Shown: one piece after another, positions 16,586 to 25,560 of the stretch | Numbering within the stretch: the stretch's first letter is position 1 | Layout: every line of letters starts with the position of its first letter | DNA from: an uncultured Campylobacterales bacterium | GTDB lineage: Bacteria > Campylobacterota > Campylobacteria > Campylobacterales > Sulfurimonadaceae | Direction: 5' to 3' | Assembly: GCA_903892995.1 (NCBI GenBank) | Contig: CAITKP010000036.1 | Coordinates: forward strand, 124,001-188,000 | Length of the DNA stretch: 64,000 nucleotides | Made by a program: the position numbers and the translations under genes | Notes under the pieces: generated by a model | The model's input: only the letters and a program-made list of their open reading frames with translations | The model's database searches: none | What the model was told of the DNA's origin: nothing

Positions 16586-17989
16586 TTGAGTAAAACTGTT
16601 TTAGCCATAGACATCGGTTCAACGAAAGTTTGTGCGCTTATCGCCGAAATAGGTGATAACGGTAGCGGCATTCAGATCACAGGTTCTGGTAAAGCTAAAT
16701 CACAAGGTGTAAGACGTGGAAGTATTACAAATATTGAACTCGCATCAAAGTCTATAAAAACGGCAATAGCTGATGCAAAGCGTATGGCTGGCACAGATAT
16801 TAAAAGTGCTGTAGTTTCTATCTCTGGAGCTTATACTAAGAGTTTAAACTCTAGTGGAATTGTAAATATTCCAAACAAAGAGATCAGCATCAAAGAGATA
16901 AACCGTGTTATGCACACAGCTCTATACAATGCCAACATCCCAAATGAGTATGAGGTACTTCACGCCCTGCCATATAACTTCAAAGTTGATGAACAAGATT
17001 ATATAGAAGATCCTCTTGGTATGAATGCAACGAGACTTGAAGTTGAAACACATATTATTACAACACAAAAATCAAACCTTCATAATCTTAAAAAAGCTGT
17101 GAAAGCTGCTGGTGTAGAAGTGGAAAATGTTATCCTCTCTGGATATGCTTCTGCTATTGCAACACTCAATGATGATGAAAAAGAGCTTGGTGTTGCTGTT
17201 ATAGATATGGGTGGTAATACATGTAATATTGTAGTTCGCTCTGGAAACTCTATAAAGTACAATGATTTTATCGGTGTTGGTTCAAACCATATTACAAGTG
17301 ACCTTTCAATGGCACTTCATACTCCGCTTAATATTGCGGAAAAAGTAAAAATGAACTATGGTTCACTCAATGCTCCAAGCAACGATCTAATCGAATTACC
17401 TATCATCGGAGATGAAAACTCTACGCATGAAGTCTCTTTAGAAGTTGTCCATAATGTCATTTATGCGAGAGTCGAAGAGACACTTATGATCATTGCTCAG
17501 TCGATTGAAAAAAGCAGACTCAAAGAGCATTTAGGTGCGGGGATCGTTCTTACAGGCGGATTTAGCAATATGGAGGGTTTAAGAGAGCTCGCTGTTGCAA
17601 TCTTTGACAATATGCCAGTACGCATCGCTCAACCAAATGAGATGGGCGGTCTTTTTTATGATGTTCGCAGTGGTGAATATGCTGCTGCTGTTGGTCTTAT
17701 CAAATATGCAGCGGACAGCTATTCAAGCTATGAGATAGATGTCAATAAACGTATGAGACATCATGGTGAAGCTCCCGTACATGACATAGGTTTTGAAACT
17801 GCTTTAGAAGAAGCGATGCTTGAAGATCCTATTCCTGTTACTATGACAGAGACAGGTGAACAAGCATCAAGACTTTCTAATCTTTCAAAGCTTGCAAAGC
17901 TACCAAAGATGTCACCAGAAAAAGAAAGAAACAACCATGAAGTTAGCGTAGTATCCAAGTTTTGGAACTGGGCTACTCAATTATTTTAA
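16586..17989 (+). CDS. ftsA: cell division protein FtsA
   Basis: Actin-like ATPase of 467 residues that tethers FtsZ to the membrane and recruits the later division proteins. Visible are the phosphate-1 motif AIDIGSTKVCALI at the N-terminus, the 1C subdomain, phosphate-2 VIDMGGNTCNIV (about 206-217), and LTGGFSNMEGL in the adenosine site. The C-terminus ends SVVSKFWNWATQLF, an amphipathic membrane-targeting helix. The start is TTG, with AGAAGGA inside the end of the preceding gene; the weak codon may hold FtsA below FtsZ. Confidence 0.97.
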   Translation: MSKTVLAIDIGSTKVCALIAEIGDNGSGIQITGSGKAKSQGVRRGSITNIELASKSIKTAIADAKRMAGTDIKSAVVSISGAYTKSLNSSGIVNIPNKEISIKEINRVMHTALYNANIPNEYEVLHALPYNFKVDEQDYIEDPLGMNATRLEVETHIITTQKSNLHNLKKAVKAAGVEVENVILSGYASAIATLNDDEKELGVAVIDMGGNTCNIVVRSGNSIKYNDFIGVGSNHITSDLSMALHTPLNIAEKVKMNYGSLNAPSNDLIELPIIGDENSTHEVSLEVVHNVIYARVEETLMIIAQSIEKSRLKEHLGAGIVLTGGFSNMEGLRELAVAIFDNMPVRIAQPNEMGGLFYDVRSGEYAAAVGLIKYAADSYSSYEIDVNKRMRHHGEAPVHDIGFETALEEAMLEDPIPVTMTETGEQASRLSNLSKLAKLPKMSPEKERNNHEVSVVSKFWNWATQLF

Positions 17990-18015
17990 GCAATCAAATC
18001 AAAGGAGAGTGTAAG

Positions 18016-19134
18016 ATGGATCCATTTTCAGTAGAAGAAGCAAGAGCAGCGAGTGGTGCTCGTATAGTTGCAGTAGGTGTTGGCGGCGGCGGCGGTAATA
18101 TGATCGGTCATATGGTTCGCGAAGGTGTAAGTGGCATAGAGATGATCGTTGTCAATACTGATGCTCAAGTTCTTGAAGAATCAGGTGCTGCAAGAAAAAT
18201 TCAAATCGGTACAAAACTTACTAAAGGTCTTGGCGCTGGGATGAAACCAGAAGTTGGTAAAGAATCAGCTTTAGAGAGTTATGATGAAATTCGTAGTGCA
18301 CTTGTTGGTGCAGATATCGTTTTCGTGGCTGCTGGTCTTGGTGGTGGAACTGGTACAGGTGCTGCTCCAGTTGTTGCACAAATTGCAAAAGAGATTGGTG
18401 CTTTAACTATCTCTATTGTTACTAAGCCATTTGCATTTGAGGGTAAAAAACGTCTTACTCTTGCACAAGCTGGTCTTGATGAACTCAAGCATGAGAGTGA
18501 TAGTATCGTTGTTATCCCAAATGACAAACTACTTTCAATCATTGATCGTAAACTTGGTATGAAAGATAGTTTTAAAATTGTTGACTCAGTTTTAGCGCAA
18601 GCAGTAAGTGGAACATCTGGTGTTATTCTTTCAAGCGGTGAAAATGATATCAACCTTGACTTTGCTGACTTACAAACTGTTATGAGTCACAAAGGTATGG
18701 CACTTATGGGTGTTGGCGAGCATCAAGGTGAAAATGCTGCTTATGAAGCTATCAAAGCGGCTATTGAGTCTCCGTTACTTGACAATATGTCTATCAATGG
18801 CGCTCTTGGTGTACTTGTTCACTTCAGTATGCATCCAAACTTCTCTATGATAGAGCTTGCAAACTCAATGGAAATCGTGCATGAAAGCGCGCATGAAGAT
18901 GCAGATGTAATCTTTGGAACATCTACAGATGCTTCTCTTCCTGAAGATTATGTACGTATCACTTTAGTAGCAACAGGTTTTGAAAAAGATATCAAAACAA
19001 ATAACGCTCACTTTGAACCAGAAATAAAAACAGTAGCACCTAGAGCTGTTGTACGCCCTAGACTTGTCGTTGGCGGAGATATCGGAGATGATTATCTTGA
19101 AGTACCAACATATATGAGAAGACAACAAGACTGA
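18016..19134 (+). CDS. ftsZ: cell division protein FtsZ
   Basis: Tubulin-like GTPase that forms the division ring. The chosen ATG has AAAGGAG upstream and gives MDPFSVEEA; 372 residues is normal. The nucleotide-binding region shows GVGGGGGNMIGHM, the tubulin signature GGGTGTGAAPVVA and the T7-loop NDINLDFADL. The C-terminus ends VGGDIGDDYLEVPTYMRRQQD, a conserved tail (LEVPTYMRRQ) that binds FtsA. It starts 26 bases after the ftsA stop with a strong ribosome-binding site, consistent with higher FtsZ output. Confidence 0.98.
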   Translation: MDPFSVEEARAASGARIVAVGVGGGGGNMIGHMVREGVSGIEMIVVNTDAQVLEESGAARKIQIGTKLTKGLGAGMKPEVGKESALESYDEIRSALVGADIVFVAAGLGGGTGTGAAPVVAQIAKEIGALTISIVTKPFAFEGKKRLTLAQAGLDELKHESDSIVVIPNDKLLSIIDRKLGMKDSFKIVDSVLAQAVSGTSGVILSSGENDINLDFADLQTVMSHKGMALMGVGEHQGENAAYEAIKAAIESPLLDNMSINGALGVLVHFSMHPNFSMIELANSMEIVHESAHEDADVIFGTSTDASLPEDYVRITLVATGFEKDIKTNNAHFEPEIKTVAPRAVVRPRLVVGGDIGDDYLEVPTYMRRQQD

Positions 19135-19140
19135 TCCACT

Positions 19141-19443
19141 TTGTCCTCCTTTGAAAAACTCATAAAGGCCAAAACACTCCTTGGCCTGAGTGAAAAAGCC
19201 TCCCTTTTAGAAATCAAAACAAAATATAAAAACCTTATGAAAAAATGGCATCCTGATAAAAACAGTGATGACTTTGAGACTGCCACTCAAATGAGCGCGC
19301 AGATCAATGAAGCGTATGAGACTGTACTTAGCTATTGTAACAGTTATGAATATCCATTTGATGAAGAGGTTTTAAAGAAGATTTCTCTCTCTCCGCAAGA
19401 ATGGTGGGAAGAGAGATTTGGAACAAAACGAAATACTATTTAA
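19141..19443 (+). CDS. small J-domain protein
   Basis: A 100-residue protein consisting almost only of a J domain: helix I (FEKLIKAKTLLGL), helix II and the HPD motif in MKKWHPDKN (about 37-45), then helix III (ATQMSAQINEAYETVLSY). J domains stimulate DnaK-type Hsp70 ATPases. There is no glycine-phenylalanine or zinc region, so it is not DnaJ. It begins with TTG six bases after the ftsZ stop, so it is likely co-transcribed with ftsAZ; the client is unknown. Confidence 0.85.
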   Translation: MSSFEKLIKAKTLLGLSEKASLLEIKTKYKNLMKKWHPDKNSDDFETATQMSAQINEAYETVLSYCNSYEYPFDEEVLKKISLSPQEWWEERFGTKRNTI

Positions 19444-19457
19444 CTCATTTGAGATAA

Positions 19458-19937
19458 CTAGCGAAGACGAAGAAGCATTAAGCGTCTTACAAAAAGCACT
19501 AGAAGTGCGACTGCAAGTATTTTAAAGTCGATCTCACTGCCTACATGTATAGCATCAAAAGTATCACTGCCCGTTGCTTCTCTGCCCATTGCTTGAAGTT
19601 CAAGTATTTTTGGAACATACACAGCACTAAACATCAGTGAAGTTGAGACAATAAAAAATGCACTCACAAAAGCAATCCTATCTCTTTGCCCCGTTTTATA
19701 CATAGCCGCCTCATAAAAAGCTACACAAAATGCTAAAAAATAAAGCATATAACTAAATCTCAAAAAGATCTCACCCATGATAACACCAGCGTTATAGCGA
19801 TCGATCAAGACATCTACATGTAAGGCATCTGTATGAAAAATGACAGCCGCTACAATCGCACCTAAAACCATTACCGCTCCAAAAGAAGCCGCTAGCAAAA
19901 TCAAATAACTAAAATCTGCATATATTCTTTTACTCAT
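19458..19937 (-). CDS. DUF4149-type membrane protein
   Basis: A 159-residue integral membrane protein with four apparent membrane segments (about 10-35, 58-80, 88-108 and 137-153). The spacing and the VAAVIFHTDAL and GEIFLRFSYML segments fit DUF4149, a family without assigned function. Its start overlaps the prmC stop by eight bases on the same strand, and its 3' end faces the J-domain gene 14 bases away. Two palindrome-core copies encode IHVG and LHVD. Confidence 0.7.
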   Translation of the reverse strand: MSKRIYADFSYLILLAASFGAVMVLGAIVAAVIFHTDALHVDVLIDRYNAGVIMGEIFLRFSYMLYFLAFCVAFYEAAMYKTGQRDRIAFVSAFFIVSTSLMFSAVYVPKILELQAMGREATGSDTFDAIHVGSEIDFKILAVALLVLFVRRLMLLRLR

Positions 19938-20769
19938 TTTTTGCCTTTATTGTAAATCCCCTATCAAAACCACTTAGGTCATTATAGAACTCTATGCTTT
20001 GAAAACTTTTCTCTTTTAAAAACTCTCTTATTTTATCCTCTTGGTCATAACCCATTTCGCAACTAAAATAGTTAATCCCTCTTCTTAAAAACTCTATAAG
20101 AAGTTCTTGTATAAGTTCATCTCCTATACTACCGCCAAAAAGTGCATTTTGCGGTTCATAGGCGAGATTTGACTCAAGTTGTGCATCATTTGCGATGTAG
20201 GGAGGATTTGAGACAAGATAGTCTATCTTTTCATTTACAGGCTCTAAAAGTGAGCCCAAGCGCAGTTCTATCCTATCTTCAAGTCCAAATCTTTTAATAT
20301 TTTCTCTTGCTATTTTTAAAGCAGCAGGAGAAATATCTACAGCAATAAATTTTGTATTTACAAGATGCTGTGCTAAAACAATAGAGATAATTCCGCTTCC
20401 AACACCAACTTCTGCAAAGAGCATTGTCTCCTCTTTGTTTGCAATACGTTTTAATACTTCATCAATAAGAAGTTCTGTTTCAGGCCTTGGAATCAGCGCT
20501 CCATAATCGATAAAAAACTCTTGAGAATAGAAGCTAACATGATTGGTAATATACTCTAAAGGCTCATTTTTCGCACGTCTGTGAGCATACTCTAAAATCT
20601 TCTCAACATCTTTAAGCAGATCATTTTTGTGCATCATAAGCCATAATTCATCGCATGAATAAGCGTGCATAAGAAGCAATTGCGCTTCACGAGCAGGACG
20701 TTCGATATTGCCCTGCTCTAAAATAGTAACAAGCTTTTTTTGAAGCTCTTCTAATCTATACTCGGACAT
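19930..20769 (-). CDS. prmC: peptide chain release factor N5-glutamine methyltransferase
   Basis: SAM-dependent methyltransferase of 279 residues that modifies the GGQ glutamine of release factors RF1 and RF2. It has a helical N-terminal domain, the SAM-binding EVGVGSGIISIVLAQ (motif I, about 119-133) and the catalytic SNPPYIA (about 187-193) that contacts the glutamine. It overlaps the M48 protease gene by 19 bases, so the two are probably coupled. No release-factor gene is next to it here. Confidence 0.95.
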   Translation of the reverse strand: MSEYRLEELQKKLVTILEQGNIERPAREAQLLLMHAYSCDELWLMMHKNDLLKDVEKILEYAHRRAKNEPLEYITNHVSFYSQEFFIDYGALIPRPETELLIDEVLKRIANKEETMLFAEVGVGSGIISIVLAQHLVNTKFIAVDISPAALKIARENIKRFGLEDRIELRLGSLLEPVNEKIDYLVSNPPYIANDAQLESNLAYEPQNALFGGSIGDELIQELLIEFLRRGINYFSCEMGYDQEDKIREFLKEKSFQSIEFYNDLSGFDRGFTIKAKNE

Positions 20770-22007
20770 GCACCCTCTAAAGCTGTTTTATCATTTGAAG
20801 ATATATCCATACCAAGCGCTTTGAGCCTTTCAATAACGGGCGGATGGGTATAATGAAAAAAGATATAAATTGGATGAGAAAGAGGAAAACTTTTGTTTTC
20901 TGTAACAAGCTTCACAAGCGCATTTGCAAGCTCTATCTCTCCGCCGCTTCCACTTAAGTGAACGCCCATTTTATCTGCTTCATACTCGTTATGCCTGCTT
21001 ACAATGCCCATTATTGGCATCATAACAAATCCTAAAACAGGCATAAAAATCAAAAACAAAATCATCACAATAGATGGTGATGAAGCAAGTCCTAGTTCAA
21101 GATAAAGCGTTTGAGGAAAATTGCCAAAGAGTGCAAACATTGCCAAAAGCATTGCTCCCATCATTGCCATATTTTTATAAAGATCTCCATGCGCAAAGTG
21201 ACCTAGCTCATGACCTAGTACTGCTAGGAGTTCTCTTTTTTCCAATTTTTGTAGCAAAGTATCATATAAAACGACTCTTTTACTCTTGCCTAGACCACCA
21301 AAGTATGCATTGAGTCGTGCATCTCTTTTGCTTGCATCACTTACAAACACACCACTGCTATGAAAGCCCGTCTCATCCATGATTTTTTGAATTTGAGATG
21401 AGAGTTCTTTGTCTTCAAGCGGAATCAATTTATCAAAAAAAAGTGCTCTGATTGTTGGAAAAAGCATATTGATAAGCACAATAACACCAAAAATAAAAAG
21501 AAAACTCCAAAACCACCATAAAGCGAAACTGCTCATAATCAGGTAAATTCCCCAAATGACAGCTCCACCAAATATGATACTCAGCACAAGCGTAATAGCT
21601 GTATCTTTGATAAACTGTCCAACACTTGATTTGTTAAATCCAAATTTTTCATCTAGCACAAATTTTTCATACACAGAAAAAGGTAAAGAGATAAGAGAGT
21701 TGATTATAATAAAACCAAGTACAACTATGACGCTTTTTAATGCTTCATTTTGCATAAAAAGTGCATTGCTAAGCGTGCTGAGTCCAAAAGAAAGCCATGC
21801 TAAGACAGCTACATAGTCAATAATTGTTCGAGCAATTGAGAGACGCTCTTTGGCAATGGCGTAATTACCTGCCTTTACAAACTCAGAAGCTCCCATCAAA
21901 ACAGGCGTTTTTCTTTTTGCTTGAGAGATATAGCCAATTTGCATCGTGCTGACATAGAGATTGATTAAAACATAAAGTGAGTAGAGCGTTATTAACGTCA
22001 TAAGCAT
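20751..22007 (-). CDS. M48 family membrane zinc metalloprotease (Ste24/CAAX-protease-like)
   Basis: A 418-residue integral membrane protease with several N-terminal membrane segments, the zinc site HELGH (266-270) and a downstream EADKMGVHL glutamate ligand. The arrangement and the C-terminal HYTHPPVIERLKAL match the Ste24 (CAAX prenyl protease 1) branch more than the shorter HtpX. Bacteria lack prenylated CAAX proteins, so a membrane quality-control role is inferred. AAAGG lies seven bases before the ATG. Confidence 0.9.
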   Translation of the reverse strand: MLMTLITLYSLYVLINLYVSTMQIGYISQAKRKTPVLMGASEFVKAGNYAIAKERLSIARTIIDYVAVLAWLSFGLSTLSNALFMQNEALKSVIVVLGFIIINSLISLPFSVYEKFVLDEKFGFNKSSVGQFIKDTAITLVLSIIFGGAVIWGIYLIMSSFALWWFWSFLFIFGVIVLINMLFPTIRALFFDKLIPLEDKELSSQIQKIMDETGFHSSGVFVSDASKRDARLNAYFGGLGKSKRVVLYDTLLQKLEKRELLAVLGHELGHFAHGDLYKNMAMMGAMLLAMFALFGNFPQTLYLELGLASSPSIVMILFLIFMPVLGFVMMPIMGIVSRHNEYEADKMGVHLSGSGGEIELANALVKLVTENKSFPLSHPIYIFFHYTHPPVIERLKALGMDISSNDKTALEGACPSID

Positions 22008-22031
22008 CTTGTGACCTTTTGCGATTTTAAT

Positions 22032-22223
22032 TTATTGTACAGGAATAGTTCCTATTTTTTTCTCCACAGGAAGTGAATCGCTAACATTACCAAAATATGT
22101 ATAACTTACAACATAAATTGCACCGATAATCAAACCGACTAAGATTGCGATCCATACAACTTTTTTCTTTTTTCCTGAGAGCGTATCGTAATCTGAAATA
22201 TCTTCTAATGTTGGTTCTGACAT
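22032..22223 (-). CDS. small single-pass membrane protein, unknown
   Basis: A 63-residue protein not recognised. It has a charged cytoplasmic N-terminus ending KKKK, one membrane segment (about 23-45, VVWIAILVGLIIGAIYVVSY) and a short periplasmic tail. AAAGGATACAAA before the ATG is a good ribosome-binding site, which supports its being a real gene despite the length. It precedes the M48 protease on the same strand by 24 bases and may be co-transcribed. Confidence 0.65.
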   Translation of the reverse strand: MSEPTLEDISDYDTLSGKKKKVVWIAILVGLIIGAIYVVSYTYFGNVSDSLPVEKKIGTIPVQ

Positions 22224-22356
22224 TTTGTATCCTTTAATTTTATATGTTGCAATAATATCGAAATAAAAAAATGCAATGATAAATGAGCAGATATAGTATG
22301 ACGAATTAAGTTTTCTTTTTACTCTATTTTATCGTCATTTAATAGTTCATTAACAT

Positions 22357-22362
22357 TATAAT
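22357..22362 (+). promoter_or_regulatory. -10 box of the cytochrome c gene
   Basis: A TATAAT in ACATTATAATGATAG, 36 bases before the start codon of the cytochrome gene. Transcription would begin near 22369, leaving a leader of about 30 bases that is mostly the palindrome at 22380. Confidence 0.55.
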
Positions 22363-22379
22363 GATAGAATCCAAATATC

Positions 22380-22389
22380 TTACATGTAA
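22380..22389. repeat. TTACATGTAA copy providing the ribosome-binding site of the cytochrome gene
   Basis: The palindrome continues as TAAGG, seven bases before the ATG at 22399. No other Shine-Dalgarno sequence is present, so the repeat itself supplies it. Confidence 0.65.
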
Positions 22390-22398
22390 GGCTAATTT

Positions 22399-22803
22399 AT
22401 GAAAAAATATCTTTTTACCTCTTTGCTTTTATCTTCAATCGCCTTTGGAGATCAGGGATATGAAGTGTATAAAAACAACTGTATGGCATGCCATGCTGAA
22501 CTATTGACAAAAAAAGATGTCATGGCAAATATGAACAATCTCAAAGCACCTCCAATGAATGAGGTCTCAAATCGTCTCAAAGAAAATATCATTATTGCAG
22601 ATAAAAATGAAGAGGTGAAAAAAAGGGTTGTTATCGCCTTTATCAAAGATTATATCCAAGAGCCACTGATTGGAGATACTATGTGCCATGCCGGCGCTGT
22701 TGAGAGATTTGGTCTGATGCCAGCTATTACACATCTCAAAGCTGATGAACTCCAAGCTGTTGCTGAGTGGATATATGAACGCTATGAGAATATGAAGTTT
22801 TAA
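22399..22803 (+). CDS. periplasmic cytochrome c
   Basis: A 134-residue protein with signal peptide KKYLFTSLLLSSIAFG and one CMACH haem motif (about 32-36). A methionine in MPAITHLKADELQAVAEWIY near the C-terminus is the probable axial ligand, and the closing helix is typical of class I cytochromes. Two further cysteines are rare (one in DTMCHAG). Small soluble cytochromes of this kind shuttle electrons to terminal oxidases or peroxidases; the partner is unknown. It is followed after one base by a small membrane protein gene. Confidence 0.88.
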   Translation: MKKYLFTSLLLSSIAFGDQGYEVYKNNCMACHAELLTKKDVMANMNNLKAPPMNEVSNRLKENIIIADKNEEVKKRVVIAFIKDYIQEPLIGDTMCHAGAVERFGLMPAITHLKADELQAVAEWIYERYENMKF

Positions 22804-22804
22804 A

Positions 22805-23101
22805 ATGGAACACAATTTTTTAGAGCTTATAGAACCAACACCTACTTTAAAAAGTAAAAAGTGCCAAATCGGCGCTTCTTTACTTGCATTTTTACTCAAT
22901 TATTTAACACTCATCATCTCACTTACCGCATGGTATTTGTATGATTATTTCATTGCTGGTGCTACTTTACTTATCACTTTTTTAGTTATTGGCATCATCC
23001 GTTCTAAACTTAGAAATGATGTAATTCCACTCAACCAAAGAGAGTTTCACTATACAGATAAAGCTATCGCTTCTTGGTATTTTTCCAAAAAGATTTGCTA
23101 A
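22805..23101 (+). CDS. small two-span membrane protein, unknown
   Basis: A 98-residue protein with two adjacent membrane segments (about 24-46 and 49-67) between charged ends. It begins one base after the cytochrome stop and so is probably translated from the same mRNA. I see no metal, haem or catalytic motif. It could assist the cytochrome, but that is only context. Confidence 0.7.
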   Translation: MEHNFLELIEPTPTLKSKKCQIGASLLAFLLNYLTLIISLTAWYLYDYFIAGATLLITFLVIGIIRSKLRNDVIPLNQREFHYTDKAIASWYFSKKIC

Positions 23102-23215
23102 AAAACTACTATTTTTGACACAGGAAAGTTTTGATATTGGAAAGTGTAAAGATCTACTAGATAGATTTGAATGAGATATTAATCGATAATCCACTAAAAT
23201 ACGGCTTTAAAAACC

Positions 23216-23225
23216 TTACATGTAA
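23216..23225. repeat. TTACATGTAA copy just before the ABC-F start
   Basis: The palindrome continues as TAAAGAA nine bases before the ATG at 23235 and seems to serve as its ribosome-binding site. Confidence 0.6.
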
Positions 23226-23234
23226 AGAACTTTT

Positions 23235-25172
23235 ATGGCATTGATCGACCTACTTAATATATCCAAACATTATGAAGCACAAAAAATCTTAACAGATATA
23301 AATTTTCATGTCGATGAGGGCGAACGTATCGTTATCATCGGTAAAAATGGTAGTGGTAAATCCACTTTGATGAAGATCGTTGATGGTTCTCTTGATGCTG
23401 ATGCAGGAGAGCGTATCACTCGTCAAGATTTAGAGGTAAAGATGCTCTCACAGCGTCCTGAATTTAAAGAGGGACAAAGTGTTCGAGAAGCGGTAAAAGA
23501 TGGACTCAAAGAGCTCATTGAGGCAAAAAAACGCTATGATGAACTCTCTTTATTACTCGCAGATAATTTTGACAATAGAAACCTTTTAGATGAGCATGCA
23601 AAACTTGGGCACTATCTTGACCATCATAACGCTTGGAGTTTAGATGATAAGATTGAGCGCATTATTGAGCACTTTAAACTCCAAGAGTTTGAAAACAAAC
23701 CCGTTTTACTTCTCAGCGGAGGGGAACAACGCCGTGTTGCGCTTGCATCTTTGCTTCTACAAAAACCCGATGTTTTACTTCTTGATGAACCTACAAACCA
23801 CCTTGATGTTTATATGGTTGAGTTTTTAGAAGAGCTGCTCTTAAAAGAAAAATTTACCCTTGTTTTCATCTCTCACGATAGATATTTTATAGATCGTATT
23901 GCGACAAAAAGTATTGAGGTAGAGGATTGTAAACTCCGTGAATTTAAGGGTGGTTACAGCGATTATCTCTCACAAAAAGAGGAGATTTTACGTACTATGC
24001 AGCAACAGCACGACAATCTTTTACGCCTTGTTCGAGCTGAAAATGAATGGTACTCACGCGGTGTTCGTGCAAGGCTCAAGCGCAATGAGGGGAGAAAAGC
24101 CCGTCTTATGAATCTGCGTGAAGATGCTAAAACAAATCCAGCGCGTATTCGTAAAATGAGTGTAGAACTCGAGCGTGAAGCCAAACACTTTAACCGCGAT
24201 AAAAGTGTCAATAGACAAAAGATGCTCTTTGAAGTAGAAAATCTCGGCATCACGCTTGGAGAAAAAAAGCTCATTGAAAACTTTACAACACGCATCCTGC
24301 AAAAAGATGTCATCGCCATTGTGGGCCCAAATGGAAGCGGTAAATCAACTCTTTTAAAAGCTCTGCTTGGAAGACTCAAACCTAGTTCTGGAACTATTGA
24401 TCGAGGAGAGTTCACCATAGGTTACTTTGACCAACACAGAGAAATGCTTGATGATAGCAAAGACCTCATCGAGACGTTTTGTCCAAATGGCGGTGACAGA
24501 GTCGATGTAGGCGGAAAAAATATGCATGTTTATGGGTATTTAAAAAACTTTCTTTTTCCTAGAGAGTTTTTAGATAAAAAAGTGGGGATACTCAGCGGAG
24601 GCGAAAAAAATCGCGTTGCCCTTGCCCTACTCTTTACCAAGAAAGTGGATATTCTTATTCTCGATGAACCAACAAACGATCTTGATATCCCGACAATCAA
24701 CATCTTAGAAGAGAAACTCACAAATTTTGGCGGAGCGGTTATCATCGTCAGTCACGATAGATATTTTGTGGATAAAATCGCTAAAAAACTCTATATTTTT
24801 AAAGGCGATGGAAAGATAGAGGAGAGTCATCAGCAATACAGCGAGTATTTAGAGATCGAACATGAGCTAGCAGAGCTCGCAAGTATGGAAAAAGAGAGTG
24901 TAAAAGAGAAACCCCAAGAGAGAGTCAAACAAAAAGAGTTGAAACTTACTTTTAAAGAAAAAATTGCACTTGAAAAACTTCCAATAGAAATAGAAGAACT
25001 CGAAAAGCTTATAGATGAAAAAAATCTCTGTCTTTCCAATCCTTCATGTTATGAAAAAATCGGTATCACGACTTTGGCACAGGAGTTACAAAAACTCAAA
25101 GAAAGCTATGAAGAAAAAGTAGATGAACTCCTCAGCATTGAGGAGAAAGCTGAAGAGATAGCATCTCTTTAG
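23235..25172 (+). CDS. ABC-F family ATPase (Uup-like)
   Basis: A 645-residue soluble protein with two ABC cassettes and no membrane segments. Walker A motifs are GKNGSGKST (about 37-45) and GPNGSGKST (about 364-372); signatures LLSGGEQRRVAL and LSGGEKNRVAL precede Walker B LLLDEPTNHLD and LILDEPTNDLD. A charged linker (about 245-330, rich in arginine) joins them, and a C-terminal coiled coil (about 570-640) points to the Uup branch. ABC-F proteins bind the ribosome exit site and relieve stalling; the exact target is unknown. Confidence 0.92.
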   Translation: MALIDLLNISKHYEAQKILTDINFHVDEGERIVIIGKNGSGKSTLMKIVDGSLDADAGERITRQDLEVKMLSQRPEFKEGQSVREAVKDGLKELIEAKKRYDELSLLLADNFDNRNLLDEHAKLGHYLDHHNAWSLDDKIERIIEHFKLQEFENKPVLLLSGGEQRRVALASLLLQKPDVLLLDEPTNHLDVYMVEFLEELLLKEKFTLVFISHDRYFIDRIATKSIEVEDCKLREFKGGYSDYLSQKEEILRTMQQQHDNLLRLVRAENEWYSRGVRARLKRNEGRKARLMNLREDAKTNPARIRKMSVELEREAKHFNRDKSVNRQKMLFEVENLGITLGEKKLIENFTTRILQKDVIAIVGPNGSGKSTLLKALLGRLKPSSGTIDRGEFTIGYFDQHREMLDDSKDLIETFCPNGGDRVDVGGKNMHVYGYLKNFLFPREFLDKKVGILSGGEKNRVALALLFTKKVDILILDEPTNDLDIPTINILEEKLTNFGGAVIIVSHDRYFVDKIAKKLYIFKGDGKIEESHQQYSEYLEIEHELAELASMEKESVKEKPQERVKQKELKLTFKEKIALEKLPIEIEELEKLIDEKNLCLSNPSCYEKIGITTLAQELQKLKESYEEKVDELLSIEEKAEEIASL

Positions 25173-25212
25173 GGCTTTCTTCTTTCACAAAGTTTTTTTG
25201 GCTTCCAAATAA

Positions 25213-25226
25213 GCTTACATGTAAGC
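25213..25226. repeat. GCTTACATGTAAGC palindrome between convergent genes
   Basis: A 14-base perfect palindrome in the 57-base gap between the ABC-F and Dabb stops. It is well placed for a bidirectional terminator, but the stem leaves almost no loop. Confidence 0.6.
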
Positions 25227-25229
25227 AGT

Positions 25230-25532
25230 TTATTTTGTTGCACTCTTGATATAATCCACGACTCTTGTTTTTTCAACAACCTCTTTAATAAAAGCTAAAA
25301 CTTCCAAATGTGCGGGATCTGTTGCATAAAGATCAAGATCTTCTCTTGTTGCAAAAGTTGAGTAGAGACTCATATCACACGCTCTCTCACTTCTGTTAAA
25401 ATCGATGCCGACTTCCATACTTAAAAGAGACTCTATCTTAGAAGGTAAAGTTTCAAGTAACTCCCTTACATGTAAGATATTTTCAGCTTTGTTTTCCTCT
25501 TTAAAATCAAACATTACAATGTGAACTATCAT
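25230..25532 (-). CDS. Dabb family (stress-responsive alpha-beta barrel) protein
   Basis: A 100-residue dimeric ferredoxin-like protein. The opening MIVHIVMFDFKEE, the central VGIDFNRSERACDMSLYSTFATREDLDLYATDPAHLEV and the final VVDYIKSA match the Dabb fold, where the VxHxVxF strand begins the barrel. Function is not known; relatives include stress-induced proteins and a few cyclases. It lies downstream of gpsA on the same strand with a 28-base gap, and contains a palindrome copy coding for LHV. Confidence 0.85.
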   Translation of the reverse strand: MIVHIVMFDFKEENKAENILHVRELLETLPSKIESLLSMEVGIDFNRSERACDMSLYSTFATREDLDLYATDPAHLEVLAFIKEVVEKTRVVDYIKSATK

Positions 25533-25560
25533 ATTTTTTTCCTTTTTAATATTTAGAATT